This document shows, one piece after another, positions 9,239-17,419 of a stretch of 25,282 bases of DNA. The DNA is from Iodidimonas nitroreducens (GTDB lineage: Bacteria > Pseudomonadota > Alphaproteobacteria > Sphingomonadales > Rhodothalassiaceae): NCBI RefSeq assembly GCF_008579165.1, contig NZ_BKCN01000026.1; one strand, given 5' to 3'. A program made the position numbers and the translations under genes. The notes beneath the pieces are model-generated. The model had not been told where the DNA came from. It worked only from the letters and a program-made list of their open reading frames with translations, and did no database searches. Within the stretch, counting starts at the first letter, position 1. Every line of letters starts with the position of its first letter.

Positions 9239-9837
9239 GATAATTCATAGTCGATCTGTTTTTTCCGGGTCTTTTTCGCTACAACGCCTGCGGCTTTGAA
9301 GCTTTTGGCCAGTGCGGCGATGGTCAGGCAATCCAGCGTTTTGGCCACATGCAGATAAAAATCCGTCTTTTGCTGCGCAAAAGGCACGTCATCATCATGA
9401 TCGGCCACCGGCTGATCAAAGATATGCCGAAGATCGGATGTATAATTATCGCAGATCGTGGGCCAAACCGCCCGGAAATACCAGTTTTGCAACAGATCGA
9501 ATTGCCAGGCCACCCAGCTTGCATAAACATCGGGCTCGAAAAATCGTTTGCGGCGAAACCGGGTGGCGATTTCAAACAGATTAAGGATTTGAAACAGCCG
9601 ATTGTCTGCGATCAGCCGGTCGCTGGCGGGCAGGGTTTCGCTGGGCGGCGTCTCCTGAAGAAAAGGCGCAAGGCGATCGGCATGTTCGGCTTCAAAGCGA
9701 AAAACCTCGTTCGAGGCGACTTCGAGTTCCTGATAGATTTCACCCAGCCGGGTGCGATTGGCAAGCCGGGTCTGGATGATGAAGGTGATCAGGGTGAGAA
9801 ACAATCCCGCCAGTATCAACCAGCCCTGAACATTCAT
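9181..9837 (-). CDS. Membrane-anchored hypothetical protein
   Basis: The frame codes for 218 residues. One N-terminal hydrophobic helix (about residues 5-23, GWLILAGLFLTLITFII) is followed by a soluble part rich in aromatic and charged residues (FEPDVYASWVAWQFDLLQNWYF). I do not recognise the family. The layout, a single helix then a cytoplasmic alpha-helical domain, resembles DUF4760-like proteins, but this is only an impression. A purine-rich AAAGGGGGC lies just before the ATG. The last ~20 residues overlap the GNAT frame and read unlike a normal C-terminus, so another small indel near 9240 is possible. Confidence 0.6.
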   Translation of the reverse strand: MNVQGWLILAGLFLTLITFIIQTRLANRTRLGEIYQELEVASNEVFRFEAEHADRLAPFLQETPPSETLPASDRLIADNRLFQILNLFEIATRFRRKRFFEPDVYASWVAWQFDLLQNWYFRAVWPTICDNYTSDLRHIFDQPVADHDDDVPFAQQKTDFYLHVAKTLDCLTIAALAKSFKAAGVVAKKTRKKQIDYELSCSINPRISTASPIFWPKP

Positions 9838-9913
9838 AGCTCTGCCCCCTTTTTCCGATCATGAGAAAAGAAGAAGGCCAAAGGGATCGGCATGCGTCAA
9901 GCCCAAAGCCTTT

Positions 9914-11619
9914 TCAGCCCTGCTCTAAAAGCCGGGTGGCAATGACATTGGCCTGAATTTCGGCAGCACCTTCAAAAACATTGAGGATACGGGCATCCAC
10001 CAGCACCCGGCTGATGGGATATTCCATGGCATAGCCATTGCCGCCATGGATTTGCACCGCATTATCCGCCGCCGACCAGGCGATGCGGGCAGCCAGCAAT
10101 TTCGCCATCCCCGCTTCCAGATCACAGCGCTTGCCGCTGTCTTTTTGATGGGCGGCGGCATAGCATAATTGCCGGGCCATCATGATTTCCGCCGCCATCA
10201 TCGCCACTTTGCCATAAATGCGCGGAAAAGCCAGGATGGGTTGGCCGAACTGCTGGCGATCCAGCGCATAGCCAAGCCCCAGATCCAAAGCCGATTGAGC
10301 CACCCCCACGGCGCGTGCCGCCGTTTGGATGCGGGCACTTTCAAAGGTGGCCATCAGATGCTTGAAGCCCATCCCCTCGATCCCGCCCAGCAGATTATTG
10401 GCATCAACCGCAAAACCATCAAAGCCCAGTTCATATTCCTTCATGCCGCGATAGCCCAGAACCGCGATTTCACCGCCCGTCATGCCCGTCGCCGGAAAGG
10501 GATCGCCTTCGGTGCCCCGGGGTTTTTCCGCCAGCAGCATCGACAGGCCCTTATAGCCGGGCTGATCGGGATTGGTGCGCACCAGAAGCGTCATCAGATC
10601 GGCGCGGGCAGCGTGGGTGATCCATGTTTTATTGCCGGTGACCAGATACTGATCGCCCCGGCGCACCGCGCGGGTGGAAAGCGACCCCAGATCAGAGCCG
10701 GTATTGGGCTCGGTGAAAACAGCGGTGGGCAGAATTTCGCCAGTGGCAATCCTGGGCAGCCAATGGGCTTTTTGCGCTTCGGTGCCACCATTGAGGATCA
10801 GTTCGGCGGCGATTTCGCTGCGTGTGCCCAATGAGCCAAGGCCGATATAGCCCCGGCTCAATTCTTCGGAAACCACACACATCGCCGCCTTGCCCATGCC
10901 CGCGCCGCCATGGCTTTCGGGGATGGTGAGGCCGAACACGCCCAGATCGGCCAGATTTTGAATGACATCGAGGGGGATAAGATCGTCGGCCAGATGCCAG
11001 CCATGGGCGGCTTCGCGATGCTCGCCGGCAAAGCGGCGGAAGGTATCGCGCACCATTTGCAGAGTTTCATCAAGGCCATCCGCGCCCCCGTGGCCCTGCG
11101 CCAGATGCTGGGCCAAAGCCCGGCGATGGGGGTCGCGCGTGCCCGCCGCGATCACCGCCTCCACATCCTCATTTAAAAATGTGGCCAGCACGCTTCTGGG
11201 CAGGCCAAGGCTTTGGGGGCGGATGATCTCGCTTTGGCTCATGGCGATGCCGCCAGCCATCTGGGCGAGATATTCGCCGCAGCCAATGGCAAGGATCAGG
11301 CTTCCGTTTCTCCAAAAAGCCCTTCCGCCTCAAGCCTGTGCGCCCAATCGAGGGTGGCCTTCAAGGTGGCCGCATAGCTGGCATACCAGGCCAGCCCATG
11401 GGCCGCTGTTTGATGGCGGGTGATCCGATTTTTATCGGGGCGCCCATCCACACACAGCCTTTCAGCCAGATGCTGGCGGATATGATCCACCAATTCCCCG
11501 GCACTGGCGATGGCGCGGGCATAGGTTTGAAGGCCGGGCAGGCGGATCGGGGCTTCGGCCGGATCGGCAGACAGGGCAGCAGCGCTAGACAGGGCAGCAG
11601 CGGCGAATTGATCAGCCAT
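9914..11619 (-). CDS. mcd: (2S)-methylsuccinyl-CoA dehydrogenase (frameshift near 11299)
   Basis: Mcd oxidises (2S)-methylsuccinyl-CoA to mesaconyl-CoA in the EMC pathway and passes electrons to ETF. The C-terminal part is an acyl-CoA dehydrogenase: FTEPNTGSDLGSL, GNKTWITHA, GYRGMKEYELGFDGF, ALDRQQFGQPI, QIHGGNGYAMEYPISRVLVDARILNVFEGAAEI. Mcd differs from ordinary acyl-CoA dehydrogenases by an extra N-terminal helical domain, present here (AAHGLAWYASYAATLKATLDWAHRL). The two frames join if one G is added at 11299-11300, restoring TEALILAIGCGEYLAQMAGGIAMSQSEI; the result is 568 residues. The start ATG at 11619 overlaps the ccr stop by eight bases (ATGGCTGA), with GGAGG just upstream, so ccr and mcd are coupled. 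Confidence 0.92.
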
Positions 11620-12930
11620 TGCCTGCCTCCACCGCATCTTCAAAGGTGCGCAATCCCGGATGGCGGGCAGAGACCAGCACCGCCATATTGCCCGGCTTAT
11701 GCTGATTGGCGCGCATTTTTTCATGGGCGCGGGGAATATCGGACCAGCTGAAAACTTCCGACATGCACGGATCGATCCGCCGTTCGATCACCAGCCGATT
11801 GGCCTGGCTCGCCTGTTTGAGATTGGCGAAATGACTGCCCTGAATCCGCTTTTGCCGCATCCACACAAAGCGCGCATCAAAGGTGAGGTTAAAGCCCGTG
11901 GTGCCCGCACAAAACACCACCATGCCGCCGCGTTTGACCACAAAGCACGAAACGGGAAAGGTTTGTTCGCCGGGATGCTCGAACACCACATCCACATCAT
12001 TGCCCTTGCCGGTAATTTCCCAGATGGCCTTGCCAAAGGCCCGGGATTTTTTCATATAATCGGCATAGCCAGCGGAGTCGGTTACCGGTGGCAATTGCCC
12101 CCAGCAATCGAAATCATTGCGATTGATCACGCCCTTCGCCCCCAATGACAAGACGAAATCGCGTTTGGTGTCATCGGAAATCACCCCGATGGCATTGGCC
12201 CCGGCGGTGGCGATCAACTGAATGGCCATCGAGCCAAGCCCGCCCGATGCCCCCCAAACCAGAACATGATCGCCGGGGCGCAGAATATGCGGCCGATGCC
12301 CAAACAACATCCGATAGGCGGTGGCAAGGGTAAGAGTATAGCACGCACTTTCTTCCCAAGTCAGATGCCGGGGGCGGGGCATCAACTGGCGCGCCTGCAC
12401 CCGGGCAAACTGGGCGAATGAGCATCCGGGGTTTCATAGCCCCAGATGCGCTGGCTCGATGAAAACATGGGATCGCCGCCATTGCATTCTTCATCATCGC
12501 CATTATCCTGATTGCAGTGCACAACCACCTCATCACCCACTTTAAAGCGGGTAACCCGGCGCCCCACCTTATACACAATGCCCGCCGCATCAGAGCCGGC
12601 AATGTGATAATCGGCCTTATGCACATCGAAAGGCGAGATCGGCAGGCCAAGGGCGGCCCAAACGCCATTATAATTGACCCCGGCAGCCATCACCAGAATC
12701 AGCACTTCATCCGAATCGATCTCCGGGGTTTCCACCACTTCTTCAACCATCGCCGAGGCGGGTGGGCCATGGCGTTCGCGGCGGATCGCCCATGCGTGCA
12801 TTCTGGCTGGAACATGCCCCAAAGGCGGAATTTTCCCTACGTCATAAAGGTCCTTCAATGGTGCGGCGGCAGCGGCGACAGGCTGGTCGGTTTGATCCGT
12901 TTGGCGTGTTGCTGCAGGGGCTGCTGACAT
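11612..12930 (-). CDS. ccr: Crotonyl-CoA carboxylase/reductase (frameshift near 12423)
   Basis: Ccr performs the NADPH-dependent reductive carboxylation of crotonyl-CoA to ethylmalonyl-CoA, the committed step of the EMC pathway. It belongs to the zinc-free MDR superfamily. Visible markers are AAGVNYNGVWAALG, DYHIAGSDAAGIV, EESACYTLTLATAYRMLFGHRPH, the NADPH fold VLVWGASGGLGSMAIQL, VVFEHPGE, GSHFANLKQAS (its His fits the CO2-site His described for the family) and NQHKPGNMAVLV. The frames join by adding one C at 12423, giving ETPDGSFAQFARVQARQLM and 439 residues, a normal length. The start at 12930 is supported by GAGGAGA about six bases upstream. It heads a ccr-mcd operon divergent from ecm. 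Confidence 0.96.
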
Positions 12931-12984
12931 GGTTGTCTCCTCGTTCAGAAGGGGTCTGTGATGGCTGTTGGCCTCGATCAGGCT

Positions 12985-12999
12985 ATTGCATCGCACAAT
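12985..12999. promoter_or_regulatory. Putative operator upstream of ccr (ATTGCATCGCACAAT)
   Basis: The core TGCATCGCA (12987-12995) followed by CAAT matches the ecm palindrome with one core change. The outer ATTG/CAAT arms are symmetric. It lies 55-70 bp upstream of the ccr start and about 50 bp downstream of the AT-rich -10 candidate, a position that would suit a repressor. Confidence 0.45.
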
Positions 13000-13019
13000 G
13001 AAAAGATATGCCAGCGAAA

Positions 13020-13100
13020 AAACGCCAAAAAGAAATAATATTTTAAATTATACAATAAAATATCTAGATTATGTGTTTTTATAGCCACAGTTTTGGAATT
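13020..13100 (-). promoter_or_regulatory. AT-rich probable ccr promoter region
   Basis: This is a sharply AT-rich stretch in an otherwise GC-rich region. On the minus strand it contains a TATAAT (13052 to 13047). No good -35 is visible at the right distance, so an activator-dependent promoter is possible. It lies between the orphan terminator and the ccr operator. Confidence 0.35.
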
Positions 13101-13226
13101 TATGCGGCTTTTGTTCGGATATACGCGACATTTTCAATCACTCCACCTGCCATAAATGGCGCAGCGCATCATTCACTTTATTTTGGCTCAGCTTTGTTTT
13201 GGGGTGGCTCCTCGCTTTGGTTCATG

Positions 13227-13279
13227 AAAAAAGGCCGGTGAAAGCGAGGGGGAGGGGTGTCGATGGCTTCCACCGGCCT
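13227..13279 (-). terminator. Strong intrinsic terminator inside the ccr/ecm control region
   Basis: Arms AGGCCGGTG (13232-13240) and CACCGGCCT (13271-13279) pair over 9 bp. The stem extends by AAGC/GCTT (13242-13245 with 13266-13269) past one A-C mismatch. On the minus strand the stem ends in a run of six T. No minus-strand gene lies in front of it, because the next gene (ecm) runs the other way. Confidence 0.75.
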
Positions 13280-13462
13280 GATGCGGTTTGGCCCGACGGG
13301 AAGAGATCAGGCAACCGATAAGATAAGATTATCATAAAATACAACCGAATTTCCAGATAATCCGGCCTTGGTGAGGCAGGAAAGGACAGAGAGGCGGCTT
13401 TTATGGGGAAAACCCGCCGAAATGCAGGGGGTTTCTCGGGTTTATGCTGGGTTCGGCGCGAC
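13280..13462 (-). ncRNA. Possible leader or small RNA ending at the orphan terminator
   Basis: This gene-free stretch has no convincing ORF. On the minus strand it contains several short pairings, including CCTGAT with ATCAGG next to a CCCG/CGGG hairpin, and a nested GGCGG/CCGCC and GGG/CCC structure around 13394-13420. Together with the terminator immediately downstream it could be a small RNA or an attenuated ccr leader. No known riboswitch class was recognised. This is inference from the terminator and the absence of a gene. Confidence 0.22.
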
Positions 13463-13477
13463 TTGTGCATTGCACAA
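13463..13477. promoter_or_regulatory. Perfect palindrome upstream of ecm (TTGTGCATTGCACAA)
   Basis: Two 7-base arms (TTGTGCA and TGCACAA) flank a single T at 13470. It lies about 100 bp before the ecm ATG. The core TGCATTGCA recurs exactly upstream of etfB and with one change upstream of ccr. It is a good candidate for the binding site of a dimeric regulator. Confidence 0.55.
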
Positions 13478-13510
13478 AAAATAAATATCATGCCAAACTA
13501 GAAGGCTATG

Positions 13511-13527
13511 ACGCAATTTTATTGCGT
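13511..13527. promoter_or_regulatory. Second palindrome upstream of ecm (ACGCAA-N5-TTGCGT)
   Basis: ACGCAA (13511-13516) and TTGCGT (13522-13527) form a perfect inverted repeat with a 5-base AT-only centre, about 50 bp before the ecm ATG. It could be an operator or, in RNA, a weak hairpin in the ecm leader. Confidence 0.4.
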
Positions 13528-13575
13528 TCTCGGCTTCGATTTTAGGTCTTGGGCAGATGAGGCGAGGAGACAGGC

Positions 13576-15603
13576 ATGGCGGACCGGAAAAATCCCGAGA
13601 GCAAACAGGAAAGCGATCAAGGCCGGAAAGCCATGACCGCCGGTCGGGATGACCCCTGGTTGATGCGGACCTATTCGGGGCATAGCTCGGCCGAGGCGTC
13701 GAATGCCCTTTATCGAACCAATCTGGCGCGGGGGCAAACCGGCTTGTCGGTGGCGTTCGATCTGCCCACCCAAACCGGCTATGATGCCGATCATCCGTTG
13801 GCGCGCGGTGAAGTGGGCAAGGTGGGGGTGCCGATTGCCCATCTTGGCGATATGCGCAGCCTGTTTCTTGATCTGCCCCTTGATCAAATGAATACATCGA
13901 TGACCATCAATGCCACGGCCCCCTGCTTTTGGCGCTTTATTGCGCTTTGGCCGATGAGCGGGGGATTGATCGGGCGCAGCTTTCCGGCACCGTGCAAAAT
14001 GATATCATCAAGGAATATCTTTCGCGCGGGACCTATATCTTTCCCCCCGATCCCACCTGCGGCTGATCAATGATGTGGTGGTGTTCTGTGCCGATCATCT
14101 GCCGAAATGGAACCCCACCAATGTGTGTTCTTATCATTTGCAGGAAGCCGGGGCGACACCGGAGGAAGAGCTGGCCTTTGCCCTTGCCACCGCCATCGAG
14201 GTGCTGGACCGGGTGCGGGCCAATCCGGCCCTTGATGCGGCGGATTTTCCCCGTGTGGTGGGACGGATCAGCTTTTTCGTCAATGCCGGAATCCGGTTCG
14301 TTACGGAAATGTGCAAGATGCGGGCCTTTACCGAATTATGGGATGAGATCTGCCGCACACGCTATGGCATCACAGAGGCCCGTTATCGCCGGTTTCGCTA
14401 TGGCGTGCAGGTGAATAGTTTGGGGCTGACCGAACAGCAGCCGGAAAATAATGTCTATCGCATCCTGCTCGAAGCCATGGCCGTGGTTTTATCGAAATCG
14501 GCGCGCGCCCGGGCGGTGCAGCTTCCGGCCTGGAATGAAGCCATGGGCCTGCCGCGCGAATGGGATCAGCAATGGTCCTTGCGCCTGCAACAGATTTTGG
14601 CCTTTGAAACCGATCTGCTGGATTATGGCGATCTGTTTGATGGCTCGCCGGTGGTGGCGGAAAAAGTTTCGGCCCTGAAAGCCGCAGCATATGCGGAACT
14701 GGCCCGGATCGAGGCGATGGGCGGGGCCGTGGCCGCCATCGAAAGCGGCTATATGAAGCGGCGATTGGTCGAGTCCAATACCCGGCGTTTGCGGGCCATT
14801 GAAAGCGGCGAACAGATGGTGGTGGGGGTGAATGCCTATATCGATAGCGCGCCCTCGCCCCTCACGGGCGAAGCGGATGAAGCGATCATGACCGTTGATC
14901 CCGGGGTTGAGCAGGCCCAGATCGATGCGCTTCATCTGTGGCGGGCGAACCGGGACGAGGCCGCCGTGGTCGAGGCTTTATCGGCGCTGAAGGCGGCGGC
15001 TTTGAGCGGCGACAATATCATGCCGCCGTCGATTGCCGCCGCCAAAATCGGGGTCACGACCGGCGAATGGGCGGCGGCCCTGCGTTCTGTTTTTGGCGAA
15101 TATCGGGCGCCCACGGGGGTTGGTGCCGGGGCATTGGCCAAAGATCGGGGGCTGGCCATCATTCAGGCCGAAATCAGTGATCTTGCCCAACATCTGGGGC
15201 GGCGGCCGAAATTTCTGGTGGGAAAACCGGGATTGGATGGCCATTCCAATGGGGCCGAGCAGATCGCCACGGCGGCGCGGGATTGCGGCTTTGAAGTGGT
15301 TTATGAAGGGATCAGGCTGACCCCGGCGCGGATTGTCAATGCCGCTTTGGAAGAAGGGGTGCATGTGATCGGCCTGTCGATCCTTTCAGGCTCGCATACT
15401 GTGCTGGTCGAAGAGGTTCTGGCGCAGATGAACAAAGCCGGGATCGGTGATGTGCCTTTGGTGGTGGGGGGATCATCCCGCCCAAAGATGCCGAACGCCT
15501 GATCGCTGCCGGGGTGGCAAGGGTTTTTACCCCAAAGGATTTCAAGATCACCGCCATCATGCGTGAAATCGCCGCTCTGCTGGCGCAAAAGGCGGCGGCC
15601 TGA
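13576..15603 (+). CDS. ecm: Ethylmalonyl-CoA mutase (three single-base frameshifts)
   Basis: Ecm (MeaA) is an AdoCbl-dependent mutase converting (2R)-ethylmalonyl-CoA to (2S)-methylsuccinyl-CoA. N-terminal substrate-domain motifs are SGHSSAEASNALYRTNLARGQTG-type sequence, FDLPTQTGYDADHP and MNTSMTINATAP. The C-terminal B12 domain has KPGLDGHSNGAEQ (DxHxxG), GLSILSGSH and VVGG. Three missing bases interrupt it: a G near 13925 (restores ATAPWLLALYCALADERGID), a C near 14056 (restores PPDPTLRLINDVVVFCADH) and a G in the G6 run 15466-15471 (restores VVGGIIPPKDAERLIAAGV). The corrected product is 676 residues, which is normal. GAGGAGA precedes the ATG. It is divergent from ccr-mcd. Methylmalonyl-CoA mutase is related, but the context and single-chain form favour Ecm. 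Confidence 0.94.
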
Positions 15604-15626
15604 AATGTGGCCTGAAGCTTTGTGGA

Positions 15627-16502
15627 TCAGCCACGGGCAAAGCCGCCTGACAGGCGCTTGATGGCGGCGCGCACATCATCGGGGGTCCAGCCTTCCTGCC
15701 GCAGGGATTGCAGGGTTTGGGCCTTGTCGCGTTTTGCCAGCCGCCTGCCCCTTTCATCTGTCAGCAGGGCATGGGTCTGGTAGATGGGCGTGGGCAGATC
15801 CAGCAGGGCCTGCAACAGCCGGTGGATATGGGTGGCGTGGCGTAAATCCTCACCCCTGATGACATGGCTGATATTCTGGATGGCATCATCCACCGTCACC
15901 GCCAGATGATAGCTGGTGGGCACATCCTTTCGCGCCAGCACCACATCCCCCAACTCTTCGGGATGGGCGATATGGCGGCATCCCTCCTCATCATGAAAGG
16001 CCAGAGCACCCGGCCCGCCGCTGGCCCTGATGGCAGCTTCGCTATCAAGGCGCAGGGCATAGGCTTCCCCCGATGCGATCCGGCTTTCGGCCTCGGCGTG
16101 CGAAAGGGCTTTGCACAGGCCGGGATAAAGTGCGCCTTCCGGGCCATGGGGGGCTGTGGGGGCGCGGGCGATTTCAGCGGCAATATCCTTGCGGGTGCAA
16201 AAACAGGGATAAAGCAGGCCCTTTTCCGCCAATTGATCAAGGGCTGATTGATAATCACCAAAATGCTGGGATTGCCGGCGCACCGGCCCATCCCATTCCA
16301 GCCCCAGCCAGCGCAGATCATCGATGATGGCATCGCTATAAGGGGCGAGGCAGCGGCTTTGATCGATATCTTCAAGGCGCAGGATGAACCGCCCCCCGGC
16401 GACGCGGGCGGTCTCATGGGCCAGAATTGCTGAATAAGCATGGCCCAGATGCAGATGGCCGGTGGGGCTGGGGGCAAAGCGGGTGATCAATAAAGGCGGC
16501 AT
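15627..16502 (-). CDS. gluQ: Glutamyl-Q tRNA(Asp) synthetase
   Basis: GluQ is a class I synthetase-like enzyme that attaches glutamate to queuosine at position 34 of tRNA(Asp). It is a truncated glutamyl-tRNA synthetase without the anticodon-binding domain. RFAPSPTGHLHLGHAYSA holds the HIGH-type motif, LRLEDIDQSR follows, CFCTR with the later YPGLC forms the zinc site, and RRLAKRDKAQ replaces KMSKS. At 291 residues it has the expected short length. The start at 16502 is chosen because AAAAGG precedes it; the ATG at 16520 lacks a ribosome site. It is convergent with ecm (24 bp apart) and divergent from the esterase gene. Confidence 0.95.
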   Translation of the reverse strand: MPPLLITRFAPSPTGHLHLGHAYSAILAHETARVAGGRFILRLEDIDQSRCLAPYSDAIIDDLRWLGLEWDGPVRRQSQHFGDYQSALDQLAEKGLLYPCFCTRKDIAAEIARAPTAPHGPEGALYPGLCKALSHAEAESRIASGEAYALRLDSEAAIRASGGPGALAFHDEEGCRHIAHPEELGDVVLARKDVPTSYHLAVTVDDAIQNISHVIRGEDLRHATHIHRLLQALLDLPTPIYQTHALLTDERGRRLAKRDKAQTLQSLRQEGWTPDDVRAAIKRLSGGFARG

Positions 16503-16538
16503 CGGTTCTTGCCTTTTCATGCGGGGGCGGGCAGATGG

Positions 16539-16585
16539 GGGGCATGATCATGGGAAGGTGGCTCAAAAACCAGCCACCATGCCCC
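16539..16585. promoter_or_regulatory. Bulged hairpin between gluQ and the esterase gene
   Basis: The outer arms GGGGCATG (16539-16546) and CATGCCCC (16578-16585) enclose inner arms GGTGGCT (16557-16563) and AGCCACC (16572-16578), with an 8-nt loop and a ten-base bulge on the left side. No T-tract follows on either strand, so it is unlikely to be a simple terminator. Confidence 0.4.
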
Positions 16586-16630
16586 AGCATAGCCGCCTCA
16601 CGCGTTGTTTTCAAAGGAGCCTTTTTTGTC

Positions 16631-17290
16631 ATGTCCAGCCTCCCCATGCTGTCCGGCCCTGAGCTAGCCCCCGCCCATGGGGCATCCCCCGATTGTCTGG
16701 TGATTTTCGCCCATGGCTATGGCTCGAACGGGGCCGATCTGATCAGCCTTGCGCCGCATTTTCAGAATAGTTTGCCGGGCGCACATTTTCTCTCGCCCAA
16801 TGCGCCCCAGCCCTGCCCCGGGGCGCCACAGGGTTATCAGTGGTTTCCCCTCACATCCATCAGCCGGGCCGAGCGTGATGAGGGAACGGCTGCGGCGGCG
16901 GCGATCCTGGATCATTATATTGATCAACAGCTTGATCGGTTTGATCTGCCCGCAAACAGGCTGGCGCTCATCGGCTTTTCTCAGGGCACGATGATGAGCC
17001 TGCATGTGGGGCTGCGTCGGAAACAGGCTCTGGCCGGGATCGTCGGGTTTTCAGGCTCGCTGGCAAGCCCGGGGCAGTTGATCGATGAAATGGGGCCGCC
17101 ACCCCCGGTTTTGCTGGTGCATGGCGCGGCGGATGATGTGGTGCCGGTATGGCTGATGTTTGAAGCCTTTGGGGCCATGGAAGCCGCGAAAATTCCGGTG
17201 GAACGGCATATCAGTCAGAATATCGCCCATAGCATTGCCCCCGATGGCCTGCGCAAGGCGGTTGAATTTTTAAAACAGCATCTGGCCTGA
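16631..17290 (+). CDS. Phospholipase/carboxylesterase-family alpha/beta hydrolase
   Basis: This is a 219-residue serine hydrolase of the YpfH/acyl-protein thioesterase-like family. FAHGYGSNGADL forms the oxyanion region. The catalytic Ser117 lies in GFSQGT, the probable catalytic Asp168 in HGAADDVVP, and His200 in NIAHSI. There is no signal peptide, so it is cytoplasmic. The start at 16631 is the first ATG that gives the usual N-terminus; AAAGGAG lies about 12 bases upstream, rather far. The open frame continues back to 16535 but without family similarity. The natural ester substrate is unknown. Confidence 0.9.
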   Translation: MSSLPMLSGPELAPAHGASPDCLVIFAHGYGSNGADLISLAPHFQNSLPGAHFLSPNAPQPCPGAPQGYQWFPLTSISRAERDEGTAAAAAILDHYIDQQLDRFDLPANRLALIGFSQGTMMSLHVGLRRKQALAGIVGFSGSLASPGQLIDEMGPPPPVLLVHGAADDVVPVWLMFEAFGAMEAAKIPVERHISQNIAHSIAPDGLRKAVEFLKQHLA

Positions 17291-17340
17291 AGATTGGGCC
17301 TGCAGCCAAAATCCCGCTTGATCTGCGGCAATATGGAGTG

Positions 17341-17368
17341 TTGTCATAAATAGAGAACACTGTATCTT
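17341..17368 (+). promoter_or_regulatory. Probable promoter of the HNH gene with AACACT repeats
   Basis: TTGTCA (17341-17346) and TATCTT (17363-17368) are spaced by 16 bases. The hexamer AACACT occurs at 17356-17361 and 17373-17378 and inverted as AGTGTT at 17337-17342, so the repeats lie in and around the promoter. Confidence 0.45.
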
Positions 17369-17419
17369 GTAAAACACTCTCGAAAGACTGGGCGGCCCGG
17401 TTTTCATTGGGAAGGGCGG

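Noticed and set aside
13222..13491. Minus-strand 89-codon frame in the ccr/ecm intergenic region
   Set aside because: It runs through the operator-like palindrome and ends in the terminator stem, with no ribosome site and a non-protein-like composition.
13478..13575. Cobalamin riboswitch before the B12-dependent ecm gene
   Set aside because: No B12-box-like sequence or matching set of helices was seen; only the simple palindrome is present.
522..15471. Programmed ribosomal frameshifting in lysA, ccr, mcd, ecm and etfA
   Set aside because: There are too many sites and no shared slippery heptamer, and the enzymes are normally encoded in one frame, so indel errors explain it better.
17350..17380. 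LexA-type SOS box upstream of the HNH gene
   Set aside because: The GTTC-N7-GTTC (or complement) spacing of alphaproteobacterial LexA sites is not present.
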